Under the pieces are notes generated by a model. The model was not told the origin of the DNA, ran no database searches, and saw nothing but the letters and a program-made list of their open reading frames with translations. Positions 18,141 through 26,655 of a stretch of 64,000 bases of DNA are shown in pieces. Within the stretch, counting starts at the first letter, position 1. Each line of letters starts with the position of its first letter. A program made the position numbers and the translations under genes. The DNA comes from UBA2942 sp045127535 (GTDB lineage: Bacteria > Bacillota > Clostridia > Lachnospirales > Lachnospiraceae): the NCBI GenBank assembly GCA_045127535.1, contig JBGVQN010000045.1:62001-126000 (forward strand). The letters are read 5' to 3'.

Positions 18141-18377
18141 AACTTCATATCCGGGTGTGGGTGCAGCAGGTGTATGCCCTATGGGAAGGAAAATTGATTA
18201 TTTCTAAGCAGGGCTCTTGAAAACGCCGGTACTTAGATGGCGGATTGTGACTTGTCACGATCTGGCATCTTAGAACCGCTGCGTTTTCACCGAAGCGCGA
18301 GCGTGCCCTGAGTGAAATAATCAATTTTCCTTCCCATAGGGCATACACCTGCTGCACCCACACCCGGATATGAAGTT
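18141..18377 (+). repeat. Palindromic hairpin element, copy R4 (perfect 64-bp arms)
   Basis: The outer arms 18141-18204 and 18314-18377 are perfect reverse complements over 64 bp. Inside lie the conserved halves CTCTTGAAAACGCCGG (18214-18229) and CCGCTGCGTTTTCACCGAAG (18276-18295), and an apical stem with a TTG-like loop. The arm sequence is unlike that of the other copies. The element stands between two divergent promoters, outside both predicted transcripts, so it is not a simple gene terminator. Confidence 0.92.
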
Positions 18378-18493
18378 CTTGGTGGTTTAGAAAGAGACTT
18401 GAGGGATGGAGGACATTACTGGAATTTGTTTTGGGAAAATTGGTGAAATGGATTTAGTGGAAACAGGATTTTTAGAAGTCTTTTATGGAACAC

Positions 18494-18521
18494 TTGATTT
18501 ATGGTTGAATTTTGGTATGAT
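18494..18521 (+). promoter_or_regulatory. Promoter of the MurE-like gene
   Basis: -35 TTGATT (18494-18499) and -10 TATGAT (18516-18521), spacer 16 bp, about 150 bp upstream of the start codon. Confidence 0.55.
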
Positions 18522-18669
18522 ATGCATAATGGGTTTTTATTGATAACAGGTAAAAATTTATGATAAATATTTAGAAAGACGATCGGCAGAAGGACTGGAC
18601 AGAAAATCTGCAAAAACAAAAGGGTTTTTTAGATTGTTTGACTGAATTTGAGAAATATGGAGGTTTTTC

Positions 18670-20142
18670 ATGAAGATTGCACAGTTATTGGAAAGAATTT
18701 CTTATACCTTGGTACAAGGAGATGTGGAGAAAGAAATTACCGGTATTTGTCATGACAACAGACAGGTAGAGGCAGGGGATGCTTTTATCTGTATTAAGGG
18801 AGCAAGGTTTGATACCCATAGCTGTGTGGCAGAGATCGCGGCAAAGGGAGCGGCGCTTATTGTGACGGAGCAGGAAGTGGAAGCAGTGGAAGGTGCTGTT
18901 GTGGTAATGGTTGAGGATACCAGAAAGGTACTGCCATTGCTGGCTTGTGCATGGTATGGATATCCCGCAGAGAAGATGGTGACAGTTGGAATTACTGGTT
19001 CTAAGGGAAAGACTACTACGACCCATATGCTGGCGGATATTCTGAGAAGTGCAGGACATCAGGTGGGTACCATTGGCACCAATGGTGCAATTATCGGGGA
19101 TGATATTTACGAACTGAATAATACCACTCCTGATCCTATGGAGCTGCAGATGTATCTGGGTATGATGGTAAAGGCTGGCTGCACTCATGTGGTGATTGAG
19201 GTGTCTTCCCAGGGGATGAAGCAGCACAGAGTAGATGGTTTTACGTTTGATTATGGTGTGTGGACCAATATTTCAGAAGGGGACCATATTGGGCCTAATG
19301 AGCATGCGGATTTTGCAGAGTATCTTTCCTGTAAGGCACAGCTTTTGTCCCAGTGCCGCCTTGGATTTGTAAATCAGGATGATGTGCATGTGGAGGATTT
19401 TATGGCACAGGTGACTGCGCCCTGCCAGATGTACAGTGTAGGTGGACAGGCTGATTACGCTGCCAGTCAGGTGGAAAAGACTTTTGCAGATGGAAAGCCG
19501 GGGATCGCATTTCATGTAACAGGAAAATCAGGATTGGATGCAGATATTGCGGTAAATCAGCCAGGAGAATTCAATGTGTATAATGCGCTGGCTGCTATTT
19601 GTGTGGCAGATGCGATTGGGGCCACACCGGAGCAGATGAACCATGCTCTGACACAGATGAATATTAAGGGACGTTTTGATATTGTGTATGATTCTGCGGA
19701 ATTTAAGGTTTGCGTGGATTTTGCCCACAATGGGTATAGCACCAGAAATCATCTGGAAGCTTTGCGGGAATATCGTCCAAAGCGTCTGGTGTGTGTGTTT
19801 GGTGCAGACGGCAACCGTTCCAAATCCAGACGGTATGAGATGGGAGAGGCAGCAGGCAGGCTGGCAGATTTCAGTATTGTAACAGCAGGACATAACCGGT
19901 GGGAGACCTTTGAACAGATCCTGGCAGACATCCATGTGGGGCTGGACAAGACGGATGGAGCATATATTGTGATTCCAAAACGTCAGGATGCCATCCGCTA
20001 TGCCATCACACATGCCCAGCCGGGGGATCTGATTACCATTATTGGTCTGGGACATGAAACTTATCAGGAAGAGGGCGGCGTCAAGTATCCTCACAGCGAT
20101 ACAGAGTTTGTGAAGCAAGTTATTAAAGAACTGGGATTATAA
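18670..20142 (+). CDS. MurE-like Mur ligase with atypical substrate motif
   Basis: A 490-residue cytoplasmic Mur ligase resembling UDP-MurNAc-L-Ala-D-Glu:amino acid ligases. The N-terminal domain binds the UDP-sugar; the ATP loop is GSKGKTTTT (110-118); TTPDPMELQ and WTNISEGDH match MurE. The C-terminal domain departs from the norm: where meso-diaminopimelate enzymes have DNPR, this protein has GHNR (about 407-410), and the usual GGDRDKxKR is ADGNRSKSR. The amino acid added therefore cannot be called diaminopimelate. It could be a second MurE-type paralogue that amidates or extends another acidic metabolite. The ribosome binding site is GGAGG. Confidence 0.8.
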   Translation: MKIAQLLERISYTLVQGDVEKEITGICHDNRQVEAGDAFICIKGARFDTHSCVAEIAAKGAALIVTEQEVEAVEGAVVVMVEDTRKVLPLLACAWYGYPAEKMVTVGITGSKGKTTTTHMLADILRSAGHQVGTIGTNGAIIGDDIYELNNTTPDPMELQMYLGMMVKAGCTHVVIEVSSQGMKQHRVDGFTFDYGVWTNISEGDHIGPNEHADFAEYLSCKAQLLSQCRLGFVNQDDVHVEDFMAQVTAPCQMYSVGGQADYAASQVEKTFADGKPGIAFHVTGKSGLDADIAVNQPGEFNVYNALAAICVADAIGATPEQMNHALTQMNIKGRFDIVYDSAEFKVCVDFAHNGYSTRNHLEALREYRPKRLVCVFGADGNRSKSRRYEMGEAAGRLADFSIVTAGHNRWETFEQILADIHVGLDKTDGAYIVIPKRQDAIRYAITHAQPGDLITIIGLGHETYQEEGGVKYPHSDTEFVKQVIKELGL

Positions 20143-20186
20143 GCAGATGCAAGAATATAATAAGTGACACAGGAGGAACGCGTTGC

Positions 20187-20546
20187 ATGGAAAATGCAGT
20201 AATGATAAAAACAGACAAAACCGTGCAGTCCATACAGCTGGATAGCTGGCAGGAAGCAAATCTGGCTGATATTTTAGAAACAGAGACGGTAGAAAGAGTT
20301 TGGTCTCACGATCTGATTGCTTTTGGTGCATCCTGTCAGGTTGCAGTCATGGGATATGCAGATAAAAATGCAGCCATAAAAGGGGCTGCAGTAAATCTGC
20401 TTGCAGGAAAGCTTCTTGGCACCATTGTATATGGAAATCTGTTGTTAACTTACTGGGATTCCCACCTGATGGCATGTGGTGCATTAGAACCTCAGGAAGT
20501 TGAAAAAATTACGGAAAGCTTACGGGAGCTGAATGAAATACTGTAA
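20187..20546 (+). CDS. Conserved small protein of unknown function
   Basis: A 119-residue soluble, acidic protein with a well-placed AGGAGG ribosome binding site 44 bp after the MurE-like gene, so probably co-transcribed. The start MENAVMIKTDKTVQS and the rest show no motif I recognise. The middle (FGASCQVAVMGYADKNAAI) is moderately hydrophobic but too short and polar to be membrane spanning. No function is proposed. Confidence 0.7.
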   Translation: MENAVMIKTDKTVQSIQLDSWQEANLADILETETVERVWSHDLIAFGASCQVAVMGYADKNAAIKGAAVNLLAGKLLGTIVYGNLLLTYWDSHLMACGALEPQEVEKITESLRELNEIL

Positions 20547-20670
20547 GGAAACACTTTACGAATATACATGGATTTTGTATAAAATTATACCGATTGAAAA
20601 AAGAGAAAAAGGAATCAGCAGCGGCAATGTGCAGTAAAAGAAATAGAATTTACATTAGGAGGAGTTAGAT

Positions 20671-21393
20671 ATGGTAGAAAGTGCTGTATTGAAGCAAAGA
20701 GCAAAAAATGCCCTTTCCGGGCATTGGGGATCTGCAGTTTTGGTAAGCTTTGCTGCAAGTCTGCTTGGGGGAAACAGTGGAGGCGGAGGCAGTGTCAGTA
20801 CCAGTACGGAGATTGATAGTGAAACATTATCCACACTGGTGCAGGCGTATCCATGGCTGCAGGATGCAGTTGATGTAATCATGGCAGTACTGCCTTTTGT
20901 AGTGATCTACGGTCTGGTGATTACTATTATCGGGGGCATGATACAGTTGGGATATTATCAGTACTGTGTGAAATTATGTCTGGGAGTAGATGCAGGTGTA
21001 AAGGAACTGTTTGTACATAAGCAGTATCTGCTGAAAGCATTTGCATTGTCCCTTTTAATTACGATTAAAACAATGCTATGGTCTTGTCTGTTTGTGATTC
21101 CAGGTATTGTGGCTTCCTACCGGTATGCTATGGCGCCATATCTGATGGCGGAGAATCCGGATATAGGCATTATGGAGGCCATTGAAGAATCTAAGGTTAT
21201 GATGAATGGCTATAAAGGAGATTTGTTCTATTTGCATCTGAGCTTTTTTGGATGGGCACTGTTAAGTGTTTTTACACTGGGAATCGGTACGCTGTGGTTA
21301 AATCCATATATGCGTGTGACAGAGGCGGAGTTTTATCTGGAGCTTACTGGCAGAGGGCAGAGTGCAGAGGAATTGACAGGCTTCAACTCATAA
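20671..21393 (+). CDS. DUF975-family integral membrane protein
   Basis: A 240-residue membrane protein. The opening AVLKQRAKNALSGHWGSAVL, which resembles a short cytoplasmic helix before the first membrane segment, is the family signature. About five membrane helices follow, with AMAPYLMAENPDIGIMEAI before the last ones, as in other DUF975 proteins. Function is unknown across the family. AGGAGG precedes the ATG. It is followed by repeat R5, whose right arm ends in TTTTT and may terminate transcription. Confidence 0.85.
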   Translation: MVESAVLKQRAKNALSGHWGSAVLVSFAASLLGGNSGGGGSVSTSTEIDSETLSTLVQAYPWLQDAVDVIMAVLPFVVIYGLVITIIGGMIQLGYYQYCVKLCLGVDAGVKELFVHKQYLLKAFALSLLITIKTMLWSCLFVIPGIVASYRYAMAPYLMAENPDIGIMEAIEESKVMMNGYKGDLFYLHLSFFGWALLSVFTLGIGTLWLNPYMRVTEAEFYLELTGRGQSAEELTGFNS

Positions 21394-21483
21394 AGCACAA
21401 CGTGTTATCTTCTCATAAGTAGCTACTTTGTTATGGATATATGTAGAAATTTGAGATGGTGGCAGGATAAATACGAGATGATG

Positions 21484-21775
21484 AAGGGACTGCTGTGCAA
21501 TGTTTTGTTGAACGGTTATGAAACTGTCGCAGTTAGCATGCACTCTTGGTCAGGATGAAACCGAACATTGTTTTTAAGCGAGACTCTTGAAAACGCCGGT
21601 ACTAAGATGCCAGATTGTGACTTGTCATAATCTGGCATCTTAGCACCGCTGCGTTTTCACCGAAGCGAGAGCATGCCTCGCGTAAAACAATGTTCTGTTT
21701 CATCCTGGCCAAGGGTGCATGCTAACTGTGACAGTTTTACAATTGTTCGACAAAACATTGTGCAGCAGCCCTTTT
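21484..21775 (+). repeat. Palindromic hairpin element, copy R5
   Basis: About 290 bp. Outer arms AAGGGACTGCTGTGCAATGT and its complement start and end the element, with pairing continuing inward through GTTAGCATGCA and ATGAAAC. The core halves are at 21583-21598 and 21646-21675. The apical stem (AAGATGCCAGATTGTGA / TCATAATCTGGCATCTT) is nearly the same as in R4 although the outer arms are unrelated. One apical mismatch is a G.U pair in the plus-strand RNA. Confidence 0.9.
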
Positions 21776-21953
21776 TGATGTGGTTAGTCTATATATGCAA
21801 TTTCCAGGTGTTACAGGGACCGTACACACCAGGGTGATTGGAAAATCTGAAAAGATAATGTGAATGATAACCAAAAAAAATTGCTGAAATTGGAAAAAGA
21901 ATAATGAAAAATGTTTAATGTGCATAAATATACGAAAAAATATCCGATGCCAA

Positions 21954-22027
21954 TTGACAAAATTCCTCAAATGTGGCATACTTTCTAAGAAATCACTTTA
22001 TTGCTTTAAAGTGCAACGGTTTAAAGC
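21954..22027 (+). promoter_or_regulatory. Promoter and 5'-UTR palindrome of the symporter gene
   Basis: -35 TTGACA (21954-21959), -10 CATACT (21977-21982), spacer 17 bp. Downstream, GCTTTAAA (22003-22010) and TTTAAAGC (22020-22027) form an inverted repeat inside the predicted leader, either a repressor site or an mRNA hairpin. Confidence 0.6.
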
Positions 22028-22063
22028 ACGCGAAGGAAAGCAAAGAAGAAAATGGAGGACGTT

Positions 22064-23560
22064 ATGGGAACAAAAATCGTATTAATGCTGATTTTCTTTG
22101 CAATTATGATTGCAGTAGGAATTTACAGCAGAAAGCATGCCACTGATGTGAACGGATTCGTATTAGGCGGAAGAAAAGTAGGACCGTGGATGACCGCATT
22201 TGCATATGGTACATCCTATTTTTCTGCAGTGGTATTTATTGGTTATGCTGGTCAGTTTGGCTGGAAATATGGTATGTCAGCTGCCTGGATCGGAGTTGGC
22301 AATGCTGTGATCGGTTCTCTCATTGCCTGGCTGGTACTGGGAAGACGTACCCGTATTATGACCAAGGCTGTGGATTCTGCAACCATGCCGGATTTTTTTG
22401 GAAAGCGTTATAACAGTAAGATATTGAAGATCGTTGCTTCTGCAATCGTATTTGTTTTCCTGATTCCTTATACAGCATCTGTATACAACGGTTTGTCCAA
22501 CCTGTTTGAGATGGCCTTTGATCTGGACTACAAGATCTGTGTCATTGTAATGGCTACCCTGACTGCTGTATATGTAATCTTAGGTGGATATATGGCAACA
22601 GCAATCAATGACTTTATTCAGGGTATTATTATGCTGTTTGGTATCGTAGCTGTAGTGGTCAGCGTATTAAACGGACAGGGCGGATTTTCTGCAGCAGTGA
22701 CCAAGATGGCTGAGTTAGAGGTTGAGGGCGTACAGTCTGGTGCCTTTGCTTCTATTTCAGGTCCTGATCCAATGAACCTGCTGGGGGTTGTTATCCTGAC
22801 TTCTCTTGGTACATGGGGACTGCCGCAGATGGTTGGTAAGTTCTATGCCATTGACGGAGACAAGTCCATTAAGATCGGTACCATCGTATCTACTGTATTT
22901 GCAGCAGTGGTTGCAGGAGGCAGCTATTTCCTGGGCGGTTTTGGACGTTTGTTTGATTCTGCAGCAATTTACAAGGCAGATGGAAGCATTGCATATGATA
23001 AGATCGTACCATCCATGCTGTCTAACCTGCCTGATTTATTAATTGGTATCGTCATCGTGTTGGTATTATCAGCCTCTATGTCTACTTTATCTTCACTGGT
23101 ACTGACTTCCAGCTCTACTCTGACATTGGATATGATCCAGTCTGGTTTAAAGAAGAAGATGGACACCAAGAAGCAGCTGCTGACAATGCGTATTTTCATT
23201 GTATTCTTTATCGCACTGTCTGTGATCATTGCATTGGATCCACCAACCTTTATTGCACAGCTGATGGGTATTTCCTGGGGCGCACTTGCAGGTGCATTCC
23301 TGGCTCCATTCCTGTATGGTCTGTACTGGAAGGGTGTAACCAAGCCAGCTGTATGGGCATCTTTCCTATTTGGTGTAGGTGTTACAGTAATCAATATGAT
23401 TCATCCATTCTTTGATTCTTCTATTAACTGCGGTGCATTTGCAATGATCGGAGGTCTGATTATTGTACCTGTTGTGAGCCTGCTTACACCAAAGAAGTAT
23501 AAAATGGATGCAGAAAAGGTAGATCAATTGTTTGCTTGTTATGAGAAGAAAAATCTGTAA
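22064..23560 (+). CDS. Sodium:solute symporter family protein
   Basis: A 498-residue secondary transporter of the SSS family (PutP/SglT type) with about 13 membrane helices. Family features include FVLGGRKVGPWMTAFAYG, the SYFSAVVFIGYAG region in helix 2, and SASMSTLSSLVLTSSSTL, a serine-rich sodium-site helix. The start is ATG 22064; the upstream in-frame ATG 22052 is within the TGGAGG ribosome binding site itself. Genes downstream handle aryl or branched 2-oxo acids, so the carrier may import an amino acid or an organic acid, but this is inferred from position only. Confidence 0.88.
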   Translation: MGTKIVLMLIFFAIMIAVGIYSRKHATDVNGFVLGGRKVGPWMTAFAYGTSYFSAVVFIGYAGQFGWKYGMSAAWIGVGNAVIGSLIAWLVLGRRTRIMTKAVDSATMPDFFGKRYNSKILKIVASAIVFVFLIPYTASVYNGLSNLFEMAFDLDYKICVIVMATLTAVYVILGGYMATAINDFIQGIIMLFGIVAVVVSVLNGQGGFSAAVTKMAELEVEGVQSGAFASISGPDPMNLLGVVILTSLGTWGLPQMVGKFYAIDGDKSIKIGTIVSTVFAAVVAGGSYFLGGFGRLFDSAAIYKADGSIAYDKIVPSMLSNLPDLLIGIVIVLVLSASMSTLSSLVLTSSSTLTLDMIQSGLKKKMDTKKQLLTMRIFIVFFIALSVIIALDPPTFIAQLMGISWGALAGAFLAPFLYGLYWKGVTKPAVWASFLFGVGVTVINMIHPFFDSSINCGAFAMIGGLIIVPVVSLLTPKKYKMDAEKVDQLFACYEKKNL

Positions 23561-23636
23561 AATACCATTTCAGTTTTTGGAATGAAGTAAATCTGTAAAA
23601 ATTTACAAAAAAATTGTCAAAATGGCAGGAAAACCA

Positions 23637-23665
23637 TTCCATTTTGCCAGGAAAAAGGGTATACT
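23637..23665 (+). promoter_or_regulatory. Promoter of the ior operon
   Basis: -35 TTCCAT (23637-23642) and -10 TATACT (23660-23665) with a 17-bp spacer, predicting a leader of about 210 nt before the iorA start. Confidence 0.55.
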
Positions 23666-23675
23666 GATACTCAAA

Positions 23676-23880
23676 CGGCTGTCTGAATAGTATTGCAGCA
23701 GACAGCCTGGGTGCAGATGCAGATCTGCGCTGCAGTTCCTGAGGGCAGCTTCCCATGAAAGCCCCATAGGATCATCCTTTTGAATTAGATAGAGTATAAA
23801 ACCATAGGAAGCTGTAAAGGGCAGGGAACGTCTCTGTCCTATACAGCTTCCAAAACTGGTTTAGGAAGGCAGGTTTTTTT
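23676..23880 (+). promoter_or_regulatory. Structured leader upstream of iorA
   Basis: The leader holds GGCTGTCTG / CAGACAGCC (about 23678-23709), then GGAAGCTGTA (23807-23816) pairing with TACAGCTTCC (23842-23851). The GCTTCC of that second stem can instead pair with GGAAGGC (23864-23870), just before a T7 run (23874-23880) that abuts the GTG start. GGAAGG is also the likely ribosome binding site. The two pairings exclude each other, as in attenuators or translational switches. No T-box or known riboswitch consensus was recognised. Confidence 0.45.
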
Positions 23881-25632
23881 GTGAGTCAGAAACAGATTAT
23901 GTTAGGCAATGCAGCAATTGCCAGAGGCGCCTATGAAGCAGGTGTAAAGGTATCTGCTGCATATCCGGGTACACCAAGTACAGAGATCAGCGAGAACATC
24001 GTAAAGTATCCGGAGGTGTATGCGGAGTGGTCTCCCAATGAGAAGGTTGCTATGGAAGTAGCCATTGGCGCTTCTATTTCAGGTGTCAGAGCCCTTGCTT
24101 CCATGAAGCTGGTAGGTGTCAATGTGGCATCTGACCCTCTGTTTACCATTGCATATAGTGGTGTCAATGGAGGACTGGTACTGGTAGCAGCAGACGATCC
24201 GGGTATCTACAGCTCTCAGAACGAGCAGGATTCCCGTATGGTAGCCAGAGCTGCTATGGTACCTGTATTGGAACCCTCTGACAGTGAGGAAGCCAGAGTG
24301 TTTACCAAGCTGGCATTTGAGTTAAGTGAGCAGTATGATACACCTGTCATGCTTCGTACCACCACCAGGCTGTCCCATTCTCAGGGCATCGTCAATTTGG
24401 AAGACCGTGTAGAAGTACCGGATAAGCCTTACGAAAGAAACGTACAGAAAAATGTCATGATGCCGGCCAATGCCATTAAGCGTCATGTGATCGTAGAGCA
24501 GCGGATGAAGCAGATGGCAGAGGACGCTTCTTCCATGGCGATCAACCGTGTAGAGTACAATGATACCTCTATCGGCTTTATTACCAGCGGTATTCCATAC
24601 CAGTATGTAAAGGAAGCATTTCCACAGGCATCTGTATTAAAGTTAGGACTGGTACATCCACTGCCAAGAAAGCTGATCGAGGAATTTGCGTCCAAGGTGG
24701 ACAAATTGTACATCATCGAGGAATTAGAGCCTGTCATTGAGGAGCAGGTAAAGTCCTGGGGCATTGCAGCACAGGGCAAGGAGCTGCTGACCATTCAGGG
24801 TGAGTACAGCACCAATCTGTTGAGAAAGGCCATTGGCGGTGAAACCATCGAGACAGTACAGCCTGCACAGGTACCCGGACGTCCTCCGATCCTCTGTCCT
24901 GGATGTCCACATAGAAGCGTATTTTCTGTATTAAAGAAGCTGAAGCTCCATGCAGCAGGCGATATTGGCTGCTACACCTTAGGCGCTGTTGCACCGTTAA
25001 ATGTAGTGGACACCACAGTTTGTATGGGTGCCAGCATTTCCACACTCCATGGTATGGAAAAGGCCAAGGGCAGAGATTACATCAAGAACTGGGTGGCAGT
25101 CATTGGTGACTCCACATTTTTACATACAGGCGTGAATTCCCTGATGAATATGGTATATAACAAGGCTACTGGTACGGTGATCATTTTAGACAATTCCACT
25201 ACAGGTATGACCGGCCATCAGGAGCATGCTGCCACAGGCAAGACCTTAAAGGGAGAGCCTACCTATGCCATTGACATTTACAACCTGTGTAAGGCCATGG
25301 GCATTGCCCATGTATATGAAGTAGATGCCTTTGCCATTGATGAGCTGGCTGAGGTCGTTAAGCGTGAGGTTGCCAGAGAGGAAGTCTCTGTGATTATTAC
25401 CAAGTCCCCTTGCGCTCTGCTCAAAGAGTTTAAGCCAAGGGGCAAGTGCTTTGTAATACCGGATCAGTGTAAGAAGTGCGGTATGTGTATGGTCTCCGGA
25501 TGTCCGGCCATCACAAAGCGTGCAGACGGCACAGTACAGATCGATGCCACCATGTGTAACGGCTGTGGTCTGTGTATGAAAAACTGTAAGTTCGGTGCGA
25601 TCGGATTTACACCAAACGGGGGTGCAAAGTAA
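23881..25632 (+). CDS. iorA: Indolepyruvate:ferredoxin oxidoreductase, alpha subunit
   Basis: A 583-residue subunit of the oxygen-sensitive enzyme that oxidatively decarboxylates aryl 2-oxo acids (from Trp, Phe, Tyr) to aryl-acetyl-CoA and reduces ferredoxin. The N-terminal half has AAYPGTPSTEIS; the thiamine-diphosphate part has CPGCPHRSVF and GDSTFLHTGVNSLMN. The last 60 residues carry two ferredoxin-like cluster motifs, CKKCGMCMVSGCP and CNGCGLCMKNC. The start codon is GTG. It overlaps iorB by one base (TAATG). Confidence 0.95.
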   Translation: MSQKQIMLGNAAIARGAYEAGVKVSAAYPGTPSTEISENIVKYPEVYAEWSPNEKVAMEVAIGASISGVRALASMKLVGVNVASDPLFTIAYSGVNGGLVLVAADDPGIYSSQNEQDSRMVARAAMVPVLEPSDSEEARVFTKLAFELSEQYDTPVMLRTTTRLSHSQGIVNLEDRVEVPDKPYERNVQKNVMMPANAIKRHVIVEQRMKQMAEDASSMAINRVEYNDTSIGFITSGIPYQYVKEAFPQASVLKLGLVHPLPRKLIEEFASKVDKLYIIEELEPVIEEQVKSWGIAAQGKELLTIQGEYSTNLLRKAIGGETIETVQPAQVPGRPPILCPGCPHRSVFSVLKKLKLHAAGDIGCYTLGAVAPLNVVDTTVCMGASISTLHGMEKAKGRDYIKNWVAVIGDSTFLHTGVNSLMNMVYNKATGTVIILDNSTTGMTGHQEHAATGKTLKGEPTYAIDIYNLCKAMGIAHVYEVDAFAIDELAEVVKREVAREEVSVIITKSPCALLKEFKPRGKCFVIPDQCKKCGMCMVSGCPAITKRADGTVQIDATMCNGCGLCMKNCKFGAIGFTPNGGAK

Positions 25633-26201
25633 TGGCAGTGACAAATATCATGATTGTTGGCGTAGGCGGACAGGGCACATTGCTGACCAGCCGTATTTTA
25701 GGCGGACTGGCACTGGCTGCCGGATATGATGTAAAGCTTTCTGAGGTACATGGTATGGCTCAGAGAGGCGGAAGCGTAGTAACCTTTGTACGTTACGGCG
25801 AAGCAGTTGCAGAGCCAATCGTAGAAGAAGGCTGTGCAGACCTGATCATAGCGTTTGAGCGCTTAGAGGCAATGCGCTATGCACACTTCCTGAAAAAAGA
25901 CGGTGTTATGATCATCAACGACCAGCGGATCGATCCAATGACCGTAGTAACCGGCCAGGCCGTTTACCCGGAAAACATCGTCGAAACCCTGGAAAAAGAA
26001 TACAAGGTCATTGCTGTAGACTCCATGGCAGAAGCATTAAAGCTGGGCAACTCCAGAGTATTCAACACCATCATCTTAGGTGTGGCAGCAAGACACATGT
26101 CTTACGAAAAGGCACAGTGGGAAGAAGTCATCCGAACCACCGTCCCACCAAAGACCATAGACCTGAACTTAAAGGCCTTTGAAACCGGCTACAACTTGTA
26201 A
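25632..26201 (+). CDS. iorB: Indolepyruvate:ferredoxin oxidoreductase, beta subunit
   Basis: A 189-residue gamma-type domain subunit partner of IorA. It opens with IVGVGGQGTLLTSRILG, the glycine-rich loop typical of 2-oxoacid oxidoreductase gamma domains, followed by EVHGMAQRGGSVVTFVR. The start ATG overlaps the iorA stop, so translation is coupled. No other oxidoreductase subunit is present, as expected for the two-subunit indolepyruvate enzyme. Confidence 0.94.
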   Translation: MAVTNIMIVGVGGQGTLLTSRILGGLALAAGYDVKLSEVHGMAQRGGSVVTFVRYGEAVAEPIVEEGCADLIIAFERLEAMRYAHFLKKDGVMIINDQRIDPMTVVTGQAVYPENIVETLEKEYKVIAVDSMAEALKLGNSRVFNTIILGVAARHMSYEKAQWEEVIRTTVPPKTIDLNLKAFETGYNL

Positions 26202-26301
26202 ACTGTGCAGCCTGAAACCAGACCCGATCTGCAAGGCAAAACCAGAATACACAGTGATTTGAGAGATACCAAATCAAGTAATAGCCGTAATAAAAAGGTA
26301 T

Positions 26302-26338
26302 ACCGCAGCTGCAGTGCCAACTGCACTGCAGCTGCGGT
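26302..26338 (+). terminator. Perfect hairpin after iorB
   Basis: ACCGCAGCTGCAGTG (26302-26316) and CACTGCAGCTGCGGT (26324-26338) are exact reverse complements with a 7-base loop. A long T-tract is lacking, so termination or 3'-end protection are both possible. Confidence 0.55.
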
Positions 26339-26376
26339 GCGTAAAGATATTTTAATATACTTAAATATAGAAATGA

Positions 26377-26627
26377 GGCGTTGGAGGCACAGAAAATTGT
26401 GCGCTGCTGGGGGGATTCATGTGTCATGAAAAACCTTAGGAAAACGCCGGTACTTAGGCGGCAGATGTAAGCAAGCAGCAGGAAGCTTGCTTGCTGCTGC
26501 TTGCTTACATCTGCCGTCTTAGTATCCGCTGCGTTGGATTCAGAATGAATTTGCTCAGAGCGAGAGCGTGTTTTTCCGGACACATGAATCCCCCCAGCAG
26601 CGCACAATTTTCTGTGCCTCTAATGCC
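26377..26627 (+). repeat. Palindromic hairpin element, copy R6 (variant core)
   Basis: Outer arms GGCACAGAAAATTGTGCGCT... and its complement pair without mismatch for about 40 bp. Two further pairs at the outer end (left G, right T) are G.U wobbles in plus-strand RNA. The core is altered: CCTTAGGAAAACGCCGG on the left, and on the right GCGTT is followed by an extra segment of about 20 bases before GCGAGAGCG. The apical stem is long and made of CAGATGTAAGCAAGCAGCA and its complement. Confidence 0.88.
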
Positions 26628-26655
26628 GGACTAAATAGAAAACAGAGGATTTGTT

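Noticed and set aside
18141..18377. The palindromic elements as ordinary rho-independent terminators
   Set aside because: R4 lies between divergent promoters, most copies lack a T-tract after the stem, and the conserved bulged core is not needed for termination. R5 may still act as one incidentally.
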